Below are positions 36,146 through 49,099 of a DNA stretch of 64,000 nt, piece after piece. The stretch is from Beroe forskalii (Eukaryota; Ctenophora; Nuda; Beroida; Beroidae), in contig WFMF01000006.1 in assembly GCA_011033025.1 (NCBI GenBank), positions 682,001 to 746,000 of the forward strand. Reading direction: 5' to 3'. Position 1 is the first letter of the stretch; every line of letters begins with the position of its first letter. Position numbers and translations under genes: made by a program. The notes below the pieces were generated by a model. That model ran no database searches, was not told the DNA's origin, and saw only the letters and a program-made list of their open reading frames with translations.

Positions 36146-36934
36146 CTGAAAATGTTACTTTTCATAATTACATCGCATAATTAGTTGTGTACAATCACGA
36201 GATTAACACCCTGCTATTGAGTTTTGTGAAAAACATGAATGTTGTACTGAAGTACCGCCACACTGTTTAATGTACTTAAGGTTGTACATTACATTCTAAA
36301 TCTAAGTAGGTACACTGCGTCACCATCCAGTGATGACGTGTGCTGTATATGCGCATATTATATGATAACTTGTTAGTAGTCATTGATAAAAATGAAATTG
36401 ACAAAAAGCATCTACTTCGATTTTATACTCATTGTCAATGTCACCAGTACTACTGTTGAAACAAGAATAAGTTTGTTGCTCCTTATCGAATCACTGCCGG
36501 TTGCCACAGTTGCAGGAAATCTGAAATGGTATCACTGTTAACGACGGTGGGGTGGACAAGGGTCTCTCGCTATTTTGGCAAACAAGAGTCTGGCGTTTTA
36601 AATTGCGCGCGCGCGTTGTCCACCCCACGCTTGTCCACCCCACGAAATAGCACAACTGTGTGCTTTTTTTCCAACAATTGACTGGCAATCCCTAAGGCTC
36701 CTACATTTTTTTGAGCTATCGACATGGGGTTTTTGTAATGCCTAGATAAATCTTTTTCTACACTGAAAGTCCATCTTCTTTTTTGAATTAGGCCTCACAA
36801 GCTCGTCAATCAATCAATGTTCATGCGCAATTGGAACTCGACGTTTTCAACATTTGTACATAATGAGACATTGCGAACGTTGTGATTGGAGTTCCCAGAT
36901 GATCCTTATATCTCTGGATAGCTGAGACTTTCCT

Positions 36935-38112
36935 CTATTGATTCCATGCAAGTTTTAAGAGAAATTTTGACTCTTTTGTCGTTTTTCGAACAGGAACGTT
37001 GTTCTAATTGGCGACTCGTCGCTACCTGCGCACAAAGTACTAGCAAAAGTGTCCACCCCACGTGCGCAGGGTGTTAATATTACGTAACTTTTGATCTGAT
37101 AATTGGAATTTTTTGATACGGTTAAATGTATTTGATACGGTAAAATGTATTTGGTTGATTTGAATGGCAGTGTTTGAAATTTGCGAACGAGGTGCTAGGT
37201 AGCAGCGCCGAGTGAGCTGTGTATTAGCAGGACCAACGGGCCTGCTAGTCTCTAATATAATTTACCAATCCCTGAACTATTTTGTACGTAGTAACGTTTT
37301 TTGTCCTTTTGTAGACGCATTTTGAGGCGCCCACGTGCAGTATTGATATAGGCGCGCGCGTTGCTATGGTAACATATTGCACGCGCGAATTCATTTCTGT
37401 TCAATGCACTGTTTGAGTGTTTTTCAACCACCTTGCAAAAAATCGCGGGGTTTCAACTCCATTCGTGTCAGTTTTTTTGGGGAGAGCGAAGGCTTCAACC
37501 TAGACCTACCTCTTTCGATTATATTCAAGAAAAACACAATTCAGAGAAAAACGCCAATTTGATTTACATTTCACTACATTAGCATTTCACTACACTAGCA
37601 TTAGGTATATAAAATATGTTTCCATATAGATAAGTAACAAGAATTGCGCCTACCGGCACATTTCTTGTACTCGTTGTTCCCGTCTGCAGGCTGCAGGCGT
37701 TTTTGTTAATGGGGCTGGATTAAAATCATTTGATCGACGACCGTTGTCCATCTTCTTTTGACATGATGAGTTGCCTCATAAAAGTGACTCTTCAAAATCA
37801 TGATACAATGTTCTTCTATCAATTGGTGTCACATCGCAATATTTCACCATTTAATACAATTTAATAAATATTCCTCATTGCAACGGTTGTGATTTCCCTC
37901 TCCCTAGATGTTTAAATTATCTCTGGATAAAAAATCACGTGGGCGATTTTTCCACGTGCCTATTGATTCCATGCAAGTTTTAAGAAACTCTTTTCGAGTG
38001 CGCGCCGTTCGTTTTTTTCGAACTATGAACACCATTTTGTTCTAATTGGCGACTCGTCGCTACCTGCGCACAAAGTACTAGCAAAGGTGTCCACCCCACG
38101 TGCGCAGGGTGA
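36935..38112. repeat. Direct repeat pair of about 145 bp
   Basis: Copies at about 36935-37077 and 37960-38112 share ATTGATTCCATGCAAGTTTT, GGCGACTCGTCGCTACCTGC, GCACAAAGTACTAGCAAA and GTCCACCCCACGTGCGCAGG. A related TCCACCCCACG motif occurs twice near 36615-36645. The copies frame a 0.9-kb segment with a CTAGT hairpin (37226) and a second element end (37635). Confidence 0.75.
37226..37249 (+). mobile_element. Helitron-like 3' end (hairpin + CTAGT)
   Basis: AGCAGGACC-AAC-GGGCCTGCT forms a hairpin directly followed by AGT, giving CTAGT. The motif is repeated at 40834-40855 (AAGGCCC-AAC-GGGCCTT, CTAGTA) and in related form at 6469-6500. Hairpin plus CTAG(T) is how Helitron family elements end, but the hairpin is closer to the end than usual and the 5' ends are undefined. 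Confidence 0.4.
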
Positions 38113-38171
38113 TAATGAGTACAGATTACTGAAATTGAATGATGCAAAATCCATCTAAACTCGCCACTCAC

Positions 38172-41100
38172 CATAAGGAACTGGGTACTTTGTAAAAGTA
38201 AGAGAATTAAGATCTATTGCAGTCATGTCGTCGCAGAGGAGCACAATCACCACACTCGGATCCTGAATGTCCTTAGCGAAGGGTGAAACACAGACAACCG
38301 TGAAGTCGACAACAGGTTTCCCCATGTTGAATGTTTCCCTCCTCCTACCGTGGAACACTGATACGTAGTGGGAGGAGTGGGGACCTGAAGGGATTCCGTA
38401 TCAACAGAGACAAATAAAGAACTTGTATTTTATCAAATCATTTGCCAGACGTTGCCTAGTCCCCTCCGCGCGCCCAGACAAAGTCTGGCAATGTTAAACA
38501 ATTTTCAATTAATTTATTTGATTTATAATATGGGTCAGACAATGTTTGTCAACAGATTATTGATTATCTACTGCAATTCTTTGATCATGGAAGGGGAAAT
38601 AATCATATGCTGGTAGCACTACCTGGAAATCCACCGGTGAATATGAGCAAAGGATCCGTCTTGGTGGACAACCACATGACCTTGTTTATCAGGTTGCAGG
38701 GTTGAGGAGAGGTGGAGGCCTCGTGGTATTCGTGGGGTTTGAAAGTTTTCACGGGTTTTTCCTCGATCCGACTCGTATTGTAATTCCAGATAGCTAGTGA
38801 ACCTTCTATGTGACCTGAAAGGGTGGGGTGTTCACTGTACTATCGCAATGATTGCTTTCAATTCTGAGAATAGTTAATGGTTTGGACAGACTTGATGGTG
38901 TAACAATTGTTCCATTTGAAATGTGGAATGACCGGGCTATCTCCAGCTTTCGGGGCGATTACTTATTCAGCTGTTCTGTAATGTTATAAAACCTCACCTG
39001 ATATAAACTGCTTGACATCACTCATCCAGAACGCTGTCGACAGAGGTTTATCTGATGAGTAGCTCTTAATAACTTCCTTATTCTTCAAGTCCCATATCAC
39101 CAATCTGCCATTCTCGTAGCCTGGGAGACATAGATGATAGATATATTGCTTTCAAACGCCACAAAATTTCCAGCTACAGAAAAGGGAATTTCAAAAAGGG
39201 TACATTTTCATTTATACATCACTTCTGATCCCAACCTTTGATCACATACCTAGCAGTAGTTTGGAAGGATCGACTGGGTGCTCCTCAATAACAGTGACAG
39301 GACCAGGGTGAACCTTCTGAGACTTGGGGATCGTTTGATTCCACATTATTTGATATCCCGACAGGTCAAAGCTTTCCAGATTTACGACAAAAACGTTGCC
39401 TTTGTCTGTACCCAAGTAAATCCATTGTGTAAACAAGGGTAGTTTGCAGACACAGATACTGAAAAGATGAAACACGGGTCAGAAATTGAATTTATAATCG
39501 TCTATTATTAAGTCTGTTGACTATTCGGCACATTGATGCTGACGAGATATACCTGAACAGCAGAAAATATGTTGTAACTGAAAATCTCAGATTGTTTTTT
39601 GCTTGTTCAGCTAGCTAGCTAGCCTGCATTGGGTGCATGCATGCAGCCAAGTTTAAGTGGTCCGCGCGGTCGATCGACCCGCGCCCGTCGATATAATTGA
39701 ACAAATCTATTATTATAATCGAGAGAGGTAGTTCAAGGTAGGAGCCTCCGCTCTCCCAGAAAATCTGACAAACTAGGAGTTGAAAAACCGCCATTTTTTG
39801 CAGGGTGGTAGAAAAAAGGTGTCTTCGTATTGCTACATTCTTCTTTTTTGCGTAAAGGCTTTAGATTTTCCGTAATTAATGCTCAAAGTTGGACAAAGGG
39901 TCGCGAAAAACAAGATCGAGTTATAGGTTTGATTCACCAGTTGCGCGTTGCTATGGATACAAGCGCTAGCGAGCAAAACTGCACGTGCATTTTAACGAAA
40001 AATCTACCATTTCGTTATTGTGTATTTTGGAAACGTTTCCACTGTTGAAATTCATAATTAACGTTCCCAATGGAATTTTCGAGTTTGGTAAAAAGAGTAC
40101 GACTGCAGGGAGACAATCAATATTTTAGGAGAGGAGAAAAGGTAAGAGTTGAACATTTTGTTCCATAGTGAACATCAGCAATAATTCATTCATGTGAAGA
40201 TATTAATTGTAGTTTCGATGGTTTGCTGCGATAAATCGACCGTCGACGGAATGAAGAATTCGTATTGACTGAAGCTAGAAGTGAGTTACAAACAGATAAC
40301 TGATAAAATTGCGAACAACTTTGACTTCAATGAGCTTGGATTCAAATTTGTTGCCCATCTATTCTCTAATCTGAACTAAAGTTTAAAAAAAGATTGTTCT
40401 GAAGTTCTTACTAATTACCAACTGTTTGCTCGAGGTTGATATGCAATCGTAAATTTTTTTCATTTATTTTCAAAGCCTATGTGAATATTTCGCAATTTCG
40501 TTACGTTGCACCCCCATCCCCAGCAACAAAAAATTGCATCAATGACTTACTTAGTGTTAGATATTACATTTGACACTTCCAAACTTTAAAAACGCCATTG
40601 ATCATGTTTCAATTTCATACGTTTTACAAACATTTGTTTTTTGTTATTAATTTCTATAGTTCAATATTTACGAAATCTGCGTTGTGATCCATGAATTTTG
40701 AAAATACTGTGTATGTCCATATTTTAGGAAACTAGGGTCCTGGTTAGGGCAATTATAATATAATTTCATTATGTTACTGTTGTGGTACTCTGTAGCCAGC
40801 ATTGAAATGGTCGGGTGTCCTGTGACCTAGCTGAAGGCCCAACGGGCCTTCTAGTATATTATAATGCACAGAATTGAAATCACTAATAATTTTATTATTT
40901 GTCAGTGCGTGCGCGTTTCCACTACTTTGTCACCGCGCGTTACTGCGAGTTTGTGACAACAGGAGTTGTACCTATTGATCCTCGACAGAGCATGCGGCGC
41001 GTTCCATAGCTGGACACGAACAAGCTCCTACGAATTTCTAAGAATATCTGTAATCGATATCATGATACGGACATGGTTTCATTCAAGCTAAGAAGCTAGT

Positions 41101-44100
41101 AGACAATTGGGCGTAATCAAGCGTCCACTCTGCTCAATTAAAATTACGTCAGCCGAACCGCCTAAAACATAGAACGTGACATCGAGCAGACATATTGAAT
41201 GCCGCAAAGCCACAGGGAGCTCTTTGTTGATACTTTAATTGACGGAAATTCCGTAAAATCCATGACAAGAATGGAGAGGAACCTCTTGTAAAATCCTGTA
41301 AAATCCTGACACTTTTATGACAAAAACGCTAGAACACCTTCTCCACGCGTACAGTAGATGTTCTAGCCCAAAATTGTCATGATTCTACATGTGGATTTAC
41401 CTATTGATCCTCACCAAAGCATGCCGCGCGTGCCGTAGGAAATGCAAAAAAGCTCAAACTATTTTCCAAGAATATCTGCGAATGAGATCATGATACGGTT
41501 AAGGTTTCATCCAATCAAGCAGGCGACTCGGCGTGATCTATTACCCACTTCACTCTGTGATAATTACGTCCTAAAACTTAGGATGTGATATCAAGCAGAC
41601 ATAATGTAAGCCACAAGGAGACGAAGTGGATACTTTAATTCACGGATTACCTTAGTACAGGAAATTAAGAACTCCGAAAATTAAGAAGGCACAATATTAC
41701 GCAGCACCAAATTAAGCATTTTTTGTGACCCCAGTGCTTAATTTTATGCTACTTAATTTAATGCTTTCTTAATTTCCTGCACCTCACCTGATTGAGTAAT
41801 TGATTCGAGCTAAATTTAGGCAGTAAGAATGAGACCATTTTCAATTAAGTGAAATAACAAAAGTAAATATTATGATCCATTGGGCCCTTAAATTGATTTC
41901 ACGGATCGGGTCGTTGAATAAGAGTCGCATGATTACAATTGATGAATAATTTATTTATTCTCTTTTGACTCAATGGTACAAGTACTAATCTAAACGATGT
42001 GGTTCTTTAATGACAATCAATTTCGTCGTTCTACGACATCTTTAGGTCTCAAATTTGATTGAATCAAATACCCAAAGTAATGTTGTAAAGTTTTAATAAA
42101 CTTTACTACGCTTCTTAAATTCTTAATCACAAATTTGAATGTTTGAGAACAGGTCTAGTAGCTGGTCTACTGATGGATTCCTACACTCCTAAATCTCTCT
42201 GAAAATACCAGCTCCCTTTCACCCATTGATTATTAATCATACTATCCTAAATCGATTACTGGTGTATCTCTTCTACATCATATTTATGTGTCTGATTATC
42301 TCATGACATGGTTAAATATGCACGGTGCACGTTTTGATTTGATTCTGAAATAAATTAAGAACGCATTTAATGTAGGACCATTTAATTAAGAAAGCACATT
42401 ACTACGTTACATCAAATTAAGCATTTTTGGCGGCTGGAGTGCTTAATTTTCTGCTTACTTAATTTCATGTACTAAGGTACTGGGAAATCCATGACAAAAA
42501 TGAAGAGGAACCCCCATGTAGATCATGACGATTCCATGACAATTCTGCTAGAACATCTACTCCACGCGTACAACGCGCGCTGTCTCGAAAATTGCCACTT
42601 TTAATTGGGGCGTTGCGGACACACCATTCACAATGTACAGCTATTCAACACTACAATACCTGGTATAACGCACAGGCAGACTAACCCCAAGTCCTTTGAA
42701 TAATCATATAATCTTCCGCACAAAGTTAATCCATAATTCAGTGCGGTGCCCCCGCAATTCCACTATCATAAGAGCACACATGATAGCGAGAATTAATGAA
42801 CAAAATGCTCACTATAAGGCATACCTTTCCCGTTTAAACCGCAAGCTCTGGACCACCTTAGGTGCCCTTTGTCGGAGATTCCACAGATGCATACAGTCGT
42901 CAACTGTTACACTCACTAGAGCACCCTGAAGAAGGATTGGAGAATTGATAAAAAGCAAAGAAAATCATTGATCATGGCCCCACAAAATAAGATTGTGGAG
43001 CTTTTCAAGTTGGGAATGTCTAAGATGGTAAAATGCTGTCTATTCTACAGAATGCTGGTATGCATAGGGCACAATATACAGTATGAGTCTTAGGAACTTG
43101 TATGCGGGAACGTGTGACATAGTGACGAACTATGAACTACATGAGACACTTTACATCATGTGTGAGGTACCCCAACTAGTCGGTACATACCGTGGTACGT
43201 ACCATGGTACGTACCGCGGTACATATCCTAACTAGTCGGCACATACCGCGGTACATACCGGGTTGACTCTTGATATAGTAATTCCAGATGAGAACCCTAT
43301 CAATTAGCTTCCATTTTCTCGATCATTGACTATTGTTTGGCTTCACCTCATTTTCTTTAGAAATTTGGGAATAAATTCGCGCGCAGAGGAGGTACGTACC
43401 GACTATAGTTGGGGTCTTTAGTGTGAAGTGCCTGTGTTAGAGACACGTGATGTGACGCATTCTTATGAAACACACGTGTAATGTTACGTGCTGGTATGTA
43501 ATACATTACATGAGGTGTGACGTACTGGTTTACAGGGTTTACAAGGTTTAAGCTGGTGCCAAGCATTCGAAGATTCGTACAATTGCATGCAAATAAAATG
43601 GTGTTGAATGTTTATTCAACAAAAGCTGCTTACGTCCTCAACTTCACATCTGCATTGGCATTTTTATGCGATAGCTAACATTACAATTCATGTTCTAACT
43701 TCACAGTTCTAACTTCTAATGTCATACATTGCATACATTGTACACCCTCTGTACTTTGTACAATGTACAAGCCGGGCGTCTTTTTAATGTGTACCTTGCA
43801 CAGGTAGCATATTGCCCCGAACAACCGTACTTCGTATAAACCCAATTCTTTGTTGCTAAACTTAGCGTCCTTTCCATGGCCCGTGTAGCTTGAAAACCAT
43901 ACATATGTTATTTCGTATGGCATGAACAAACTGAAGCATCTACTTTTATCTTTTCGCAGGAAAGCATCCTGCTTCCCTCTCAGCCAGTAAGCCGGCGTTA
44001 CCAACCGCTATGAAGAAATGAGGCATTCTTAATGATAAGATGCTTCATTAAGTTATTATATTATGGACTGATGCTTTCGATGCATTCGTATGATAACAAA

Positions 44101-47100
44101 ATCTATGCTATGATCACTTCTCATTCATAAGTCAGGTCGTTTAAATGCTCATAATTACATAATCATCATCATATAGTTTAAATTTAGTAATGTCCTCGTA
44201 CATGCTTAGAATCTAGTATCTACCCTTTAATAGATGATAATCCCACATTGTGAGCTCTATCAGATGTTAAATATAGCTTCACAAAACGTCACAATAGAAC
44301 TGGAGTACATTCGGAATACATCATACATTCTGGGGATGTTACGGGCTTCAATTTCAGGGATTTGAATAGAAGCTCTTGCACTTGTTTGAGAGGATTCCAA
44401 TAATTGCGCATTCCAAGAATAGTTTGTAGCTTGTCGGCTACTATTAATAACAGATAATCGTGACAACCCCAGAATGTGTCTGCGAATGTACCCCACATAG
44501 CGACACAGCAGGGGCCTAGCAATTACCACTCTCTCAGAAGGACATCACCCATCATCCTCTCCCACCTGAAAGGTCGGTTAGGAAGTTTGAAAATAATTAT
44601 CAGTAACCGATCGGACCCCGATAATCGGTGATTGCTTATACCTGCGGTGGCAGACATTAAAAACGTTAATTCTATGATCAGGTATGTACCTGATACCATA
44701 TCTTCAGTTTGCTTTACAATTAGATTATGATTTAAACTTTTAGATATCAAATGAATAAAAGAATACAGAGCGAGAATTTATTACGCACGTCTACATTCTA
44801 CAAGGTTTGTGTTTAAGATGGTAAGTCCATGTTATTTTGAATGGAACTTGTAGCTTAGGATTCCCATTCCTATTACCAAATATGGAATAATTCTCAGAAC
44901 TAATTTGATATCCCGATATTTTTATGAATTTAGGAATAAAAGTCATTGTCATCCTCCCGTGGTGTAAACATTGGCGTAATAGTTATCGTCGATAATTAGT
45001 TTTAAAGGGTGATTTATCGATATATCAGCCCTAAAAATGCTATGTAGAACCTAAAGCATATCATGAAAGTTTGTGGGTTGGGTGCAGCAACGAAAGAACT
45101 AATATGTATGACGAAAAATTCGCGATTATAATGGCCGAGAAGTAAACTTTTCTCAGCACAACTCACTAAGCTGAATTATGCTGGGTGATAGTACATTCAT
45201 CTAACTCATAGATTGTCAATTGTCAAATACGCCCCGCGTGATAATAAAATAATCCCATTCGTTATATTCGTTAATCGCTCAATTTCAACTAAACATTTAT
45301 ATCATGAAAAGTGGCAGTCAAACTAAAAGCCGAGGAAGTGATGAAGGGGGGATGTAAGCTCGTTACTTCGCTCAAGGGACGATGTCCAAATGGTAATGAA
45401 CAACTTGACAGTGAGACATCTTAATTCTTAGAAGGCAATCCAAGTGAGATTGATCACTGAACGAATGGGTACACGGACAATCATTTTTCAACACGGAAAT
45501 TAGCCAGAAATCCACTGTAACTCTGATAGATGCCATTGCTGCGATTAAAAATGTACAGGAAAGAAGGGGTAATAATTTGCAACGCATTAAAAACTGAGCT
45601 GAAAATCCCCTGGAATTTATTGATTTCCATACATCAAACCAGTGTTTGGAAGCATAATGTAATACATAAGGTATATTTCCAATATATGAAAGTAGCATTA
45701 TATAGCCCTGAACACTCTACAATCTACATCGTGATACATATTCCATGGCACGACACTAGCTAGGTAAAATGTTCTTCTTATATGGTATAATGTTAGTATT
45801 GGCAATGCAGTGCTCCATTATTGTGTTCTGCCATCTTAACTTATTCTCACAAAGTGCAAGTACACACTGAGTACAAGCCATGCGACGCATGTAAAATACT
45901 GTACATTCATCCCATTTAGAAGATTAAATCACAAGTCACGTTATAATGGGCGTTTTAATGAATCGAAACCCGACTAAGTTGACCTGCAGCTCTCATTGAA
46001 GCATGAAATGGTGTCACCGAATTCCAGAAAGCAAAAGCGATAGTCATAACCCTGTTTAACTCCTTCCTGTTTTCGTTGCTTCACATCTAATCTAGTGTGC
46101 AATTAGTTTGAACTGGGGATTAATATCGGGCAATGCTGTATGCACAAACTCGCAATCCAATCATCAAAGTGTCTCAAATGACATAGACGATGGAAGTTCT
46201 CAAAGTAACGGAAGAATTGAAAAATTATTTCAATTTTGTGAGCGCTGCAAGACAATCATAGACCCATCATATAAATTTTATGTTAATATCTCTCGTTTGA
46301 TTAAGTTGGATAATAATTAATCTTATGGTAGGTTTCATGTGTTAATGATATATTTCGTATTAGAATCTGATGATCATATGAAAATGCTAATTCCTTCTAA
46401 GTTCTCTATCATAGGCGCACTGTTTTAAAATGGAGCTCAACCATTTATGATCTAGTAAGTGACTCGTAAGTCTTAAGTTTAAAAGTCTGAAGTTGATAAA
46501 TTTCGTCTTTTCCTGATCAATTTGCTATTTTTTTTATTTCAAAAGTTTAAATTGATACCGATGACAATAGCATGTTTCTCAATATAAAACTTCAACATAA
46601 CTCACAAAATATCGAATATCAATTAAGGGCCCAGAACACATCCTCAGGACATAATGACACCAACAAAAACAATCAATAAATATCTTATAAAATATTCATA
46701 ATGCATATTGGATATGAGATTGAACATGAAGTTATGATATATTACCCAACGTTCACGTTAACCAGTCTCGTTACCCGTAATAACAACTCATGTTATCTCG
46801 CGGGCAGTTTCAGTTCGTTGACGCGTTCTTCCACCCTCTTCTTGATCTCCTGGCGTTCTTCCACTGATCTGTCGGGGCAGACAAACACTCTTTTACAAGA
46901 AGCAATGTCCTTCAGGTTCTTTTACTCGCAAAACTTGCTTAACCTGGTCCGAGCCCCGTATCTACCTGATTGGACGACGATGTCCGGCCCTAGCCACAGC
47001 TCCATTCTTGAGCACGACAGGCGGCTTCTCTCCCAGGTGTGTGAAGACTCACCTTCTCCTCAACAATCTCGTCGCTTTCCTCCTCACAGCCAAAGATGAT

Positions 47101-48143
47101 CATGTTGCGTGATCTATCCTCCGCCTGGACGGCACTCTTCACTGCAAAATCTTCTTCTCAGACAGCACTTTTTCTCAACAATACTAGCGTAGGACTTCAT
47201 CTCACTTTTACAGTTTCCGAGCACTTCTGTTCCACAGTACTGGCGTAGGTCTTCAGCCCAGTCTTCACTGTCTCCTGTACCTTTGAGAGCTGTCTGTCCT
47301 TCTGCGATGGCCTGCTCCTGCAGTTGTATGATGGTCTTCTGATCGGCAACCCTCGCAGCCATGAGTTTCCCCAACATTCCCTAAAAGCCCTCATGATAGG
47401 GTCCATGTAGTGATCCGTGATGCAAAGTACATTCTCCAGCCACTCACACAGCTTTTCCTTCCTCACCTTCATGAAAGTGCGGAATATCCTGGCACAGTCA
47501 GGGTTACTTCAACACTGCCCCTATGTCCGCGGATCAGGCGCATAGCTCTTCGTACTGCCGGAACATCAAATTCCATACCAGAAGGTCTGTCAATGCCAAT
47601 CTCCTCAGATAGGGACTGTCTTCAAATGGGAGCGACATTTAACAATGTATAGTACAATGTATAAATATCACACAATGCACGTTGCAATACAAGCCTTGCA
47701 AGATTTCAAGAGCTGATAAGACGAGCAACGAAAGCGATAACACATTTACACAACGTCACTTGCGAGTTACAAATTCGGTCGAGTTACAATCAAGCCTTTC
47801 AATATAAAATAAGTCTCTAAACAAATTCGTCTTACCTCATTAACATAGAAAAGCAGATATATGTATATTGTATCCTACAATTTTACAATTTCACAGGTAG
47901 ACACATCTAACATGTTGATAAAATTTGAATTTTACAGGGAAAAGCAGATTATTCAAGTCTAACCTCGTTAACAGAGAAAAGCAGGTGCTTTATAGCTCGT
48001 CCCTCCTCATGACAGACGTAGGTCTCAACTCCTGGTTTCCCGTAAATTCTGATGTCTCCACACTTGCTGCCCACTGCTGTCAGCTTCTGTAACGGGTCGT
48101 ACGCCAAGGAAGTGGGCTCGAAGGGCAACCCATACCTGATTGT
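38172..48143 (-). CDS. STXBP5: Tomosyn / syntaxin-binding protein 5-like, partial
   Basis: Tomosyn binds syntaxin through a C-terminal SNARE motif and restrains exocytosis; its N-terminal half is a double WD40 propeller. Six exons join in phase on the minus strand: 48143-47964 (TIRYGLPFEPTSLAYDP…), 42925-42825 (GALVSVTVDDCMHLWNLRQR…), 39458-39250 (…QWIYLGTDKGNVFVVNLESF then LSGYQIMWN…HPGPV), 39120-38998 (GYENGRLVIWDLKNKE…), 38814-38623 (EGSLAIWNYNT…TGGFPG) and 38384-38172 (HYVSVFHGRR…TAIDLNSLTFTKYPVPYG). All have canonical GT and AG ends. The LSGYxIMWN…HPGPV run is tomosyn-like rather than Lgl-like. About 288 residues of the first propeller are recovered. The first exon and everything after residue PYG, including the second propeller and the SNARE motif, were not found, although several kilobases to the left were read. 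Introns are packed with inserted repeats. Confidence 0.88.
38442..38491. mobile_element. Short hairpin element GCCAGAC…GTCTGGC
   Basis: TTGCCAGACGTTGCCT at the left and AAGTCTGGCAA at the right pair around a CGCGCG core, 180 bp from a tomosyn exon. A longer relative with the same first 16 bases is at 51332-51421. Confidence 0.55.
39461..40966. other. Tomosyn intron sequence
   Basis: No exon seen. Includes TAGCTAGCTAGC near 39610, a short palindromic GGTCGATCGACC near 39667, and the Helitron-like hairpin end at 40834-40855. Confidence 0.45.
40967..42560. repeat. Two diverged copies of a dispersed repeat
   Basis: Copy 1, 40967-41360, and copy 2, 41395-42560 (interrupted by the element at 41650-42477), share ACCTATTGATCCTC, AAGAATATCTG, ATCATGATACGG, AGCAGACATA, GATACTTTAATT, AATCCATGACAA and CTCCACGCGTAC in the same order. 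They lie in the long tomosyn intron structure and have no coding content. Confidence 0.75.
41650..42477. mobile_element. 828-bp TIR element nested in a repeat copy
   Basis: Inverted ends CCTTAGTACAGGAAATTAAG and CTTAATTTCATGTACTAAGG, flanked by TA on both sides (41648-41649, 42478-42479). Sub-terminal AATTAAGCATTTTT and GTGCTTAATTTT motifs occur at both ends. The host repeat resumes directly after it, which fixes the insertion boundaries. No transposase. Confidence 0.85.
43169..43415. mobile_element. MITE with ACCCCAACTAGTCGGTAC ends
   Basis: ACCCCAACTAGTCGGTAC at the left pairs with GTACCGACTATAGTTGGGGT at the right. Next to the left end are four dyad-symmetric units of ACCGYGGTACRTACC. Non-coding, in a tomosyn intron. 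Confidence 0.75.
43420..46780. other. Tomosyn intron, no exon recognised
   Basis: Several minus-strand frames of 60-110 codons are open (for example 43681-44004 and 44260-44529), but none resembles a family I know and codon patterns look random. I would not annotate them as genes. Confidence 0.45.
46790..47475 (-). pseudogene. Degraded ORF1 of a non-LTR retrotransposon
   Basis: Pieces in shifting frames on the minus strand give LCEWLENVLCITDHYMDPIM, GKLMAARVADQKTIIQLQEQ, SYASIVEKKC (duplicated with a variant TYASTVEQKC), AEDRSRNMIIFGCEEESDEI and NLKDIASCKRVFVCPDRSVE followed by ERQEIKKRVEE. The RSRNMIIFG and V-F-CPDRS-EERQ blocks are typical of CR1/L2-group ORF1 proteins. At least two frameshifts and a stop break it. 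It lies in the tomosyn intron between exons at 47964 and 42925. Confidence 0.7.
47829..47870 (-). repeat. Duplicated end of a tomosyn exon
   Basis: The last about 26 bp of the exon ending at 47964 together with its donor (CTGCTTTTCTCTGTTAACGA, then G|GTTAGAC) recur here in altered form (CTGCTTTTCTATGTTAATGA, then G|GTAAGAC). The copy has a better donor than the original but no acceptor of its own. Confidence 0.6.
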
Positions 48144-49099
48144 CTGAAAGTGAGAGGTGTCATGAAATACCAAGAATAAACCTAACAATCAACTTGTAAA
48201 CGAATGATTGATATTATATGATATCATGATTTCATTTAATAAATATATCATGAGTATATTCTTAGCAGGTAGCCTCGTAAACAGTCTTTAAGATTGAATA
48301 AGTACTTTCCCGCAGCACAACCAAGAAGCCTCTTTAAATATAATCATGGGAAAATATATGCTGTAATTGTGCTGTAAAAATTATTTTCAAATTCAAAACC
48401 TCGCGTCCCACATTTTAGAAACTTTTTGTTCTGGATAGTTTGTTTGCCATTTAATCATTGATCGATGTAATCATGTGATCAGTATATTCAGTATTTCATG
48501 GGTCAAGAAGAGTAAACCTTCTGTACTTTGAAGAGCGTTGAAGCTTCACTAGTAGTAGATTGTTGGGACCCTTTAGGACCCAACATTGATGTTAAGTGTT
48601 TCATCCTCTCATATCGGAACTCAACAGAATATTACAATAAACTGTCTCTGGAGATTACATCCTCAATTAATTAGATATTAGCTGAAAGACTGAAATATGC
48701 TGCGACATTCATCTCTGATAAAATTCCAATGTTGTACTGACATAGTTCAATAAATTTCAAAATGAAGGTAAGATCATCTGTATCATTACATTACACATTG
48801 TGTTTGAAGAATAAAAATAATGGTATTGGTGTGTAACCAAATTCTTAAAAACATGTGAAAAATAAGTTAGCTCTGTAGGGTTGTTATCATGAAACAGGGT
48901 ATAAAAATACAATAAAAATTGAACAAATAACTGTAACAAATATTGCAGAGGCAATTAGCCTTACATCTATGAAGTGACTTGATTACCGAAACCTCTCCAT
49001 TCAGAGGAATGCACCAAAAGAAAGCCAAAAATATTCCAAGGTACATCAAGATATCAAAATCAGTTAGCTAATAGAAAATTTTCAAGCACAGAATTCCAT
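48144..49099. other. Between tomosyn exon and CARNMT1
   Basis: AT-rich, no exon recognised. The expected first tomosyn exon was searched for here and not found. The 3' UTR of the methyltransferase gene should lie in the right part. Confidence 0.45.

Noticed and set aside
43681-44529. Minus-strand frames of 60-107 codons
   Set aside because: No recognisable domain, overlapping frames open at the same place, inside a tomosyn intron.
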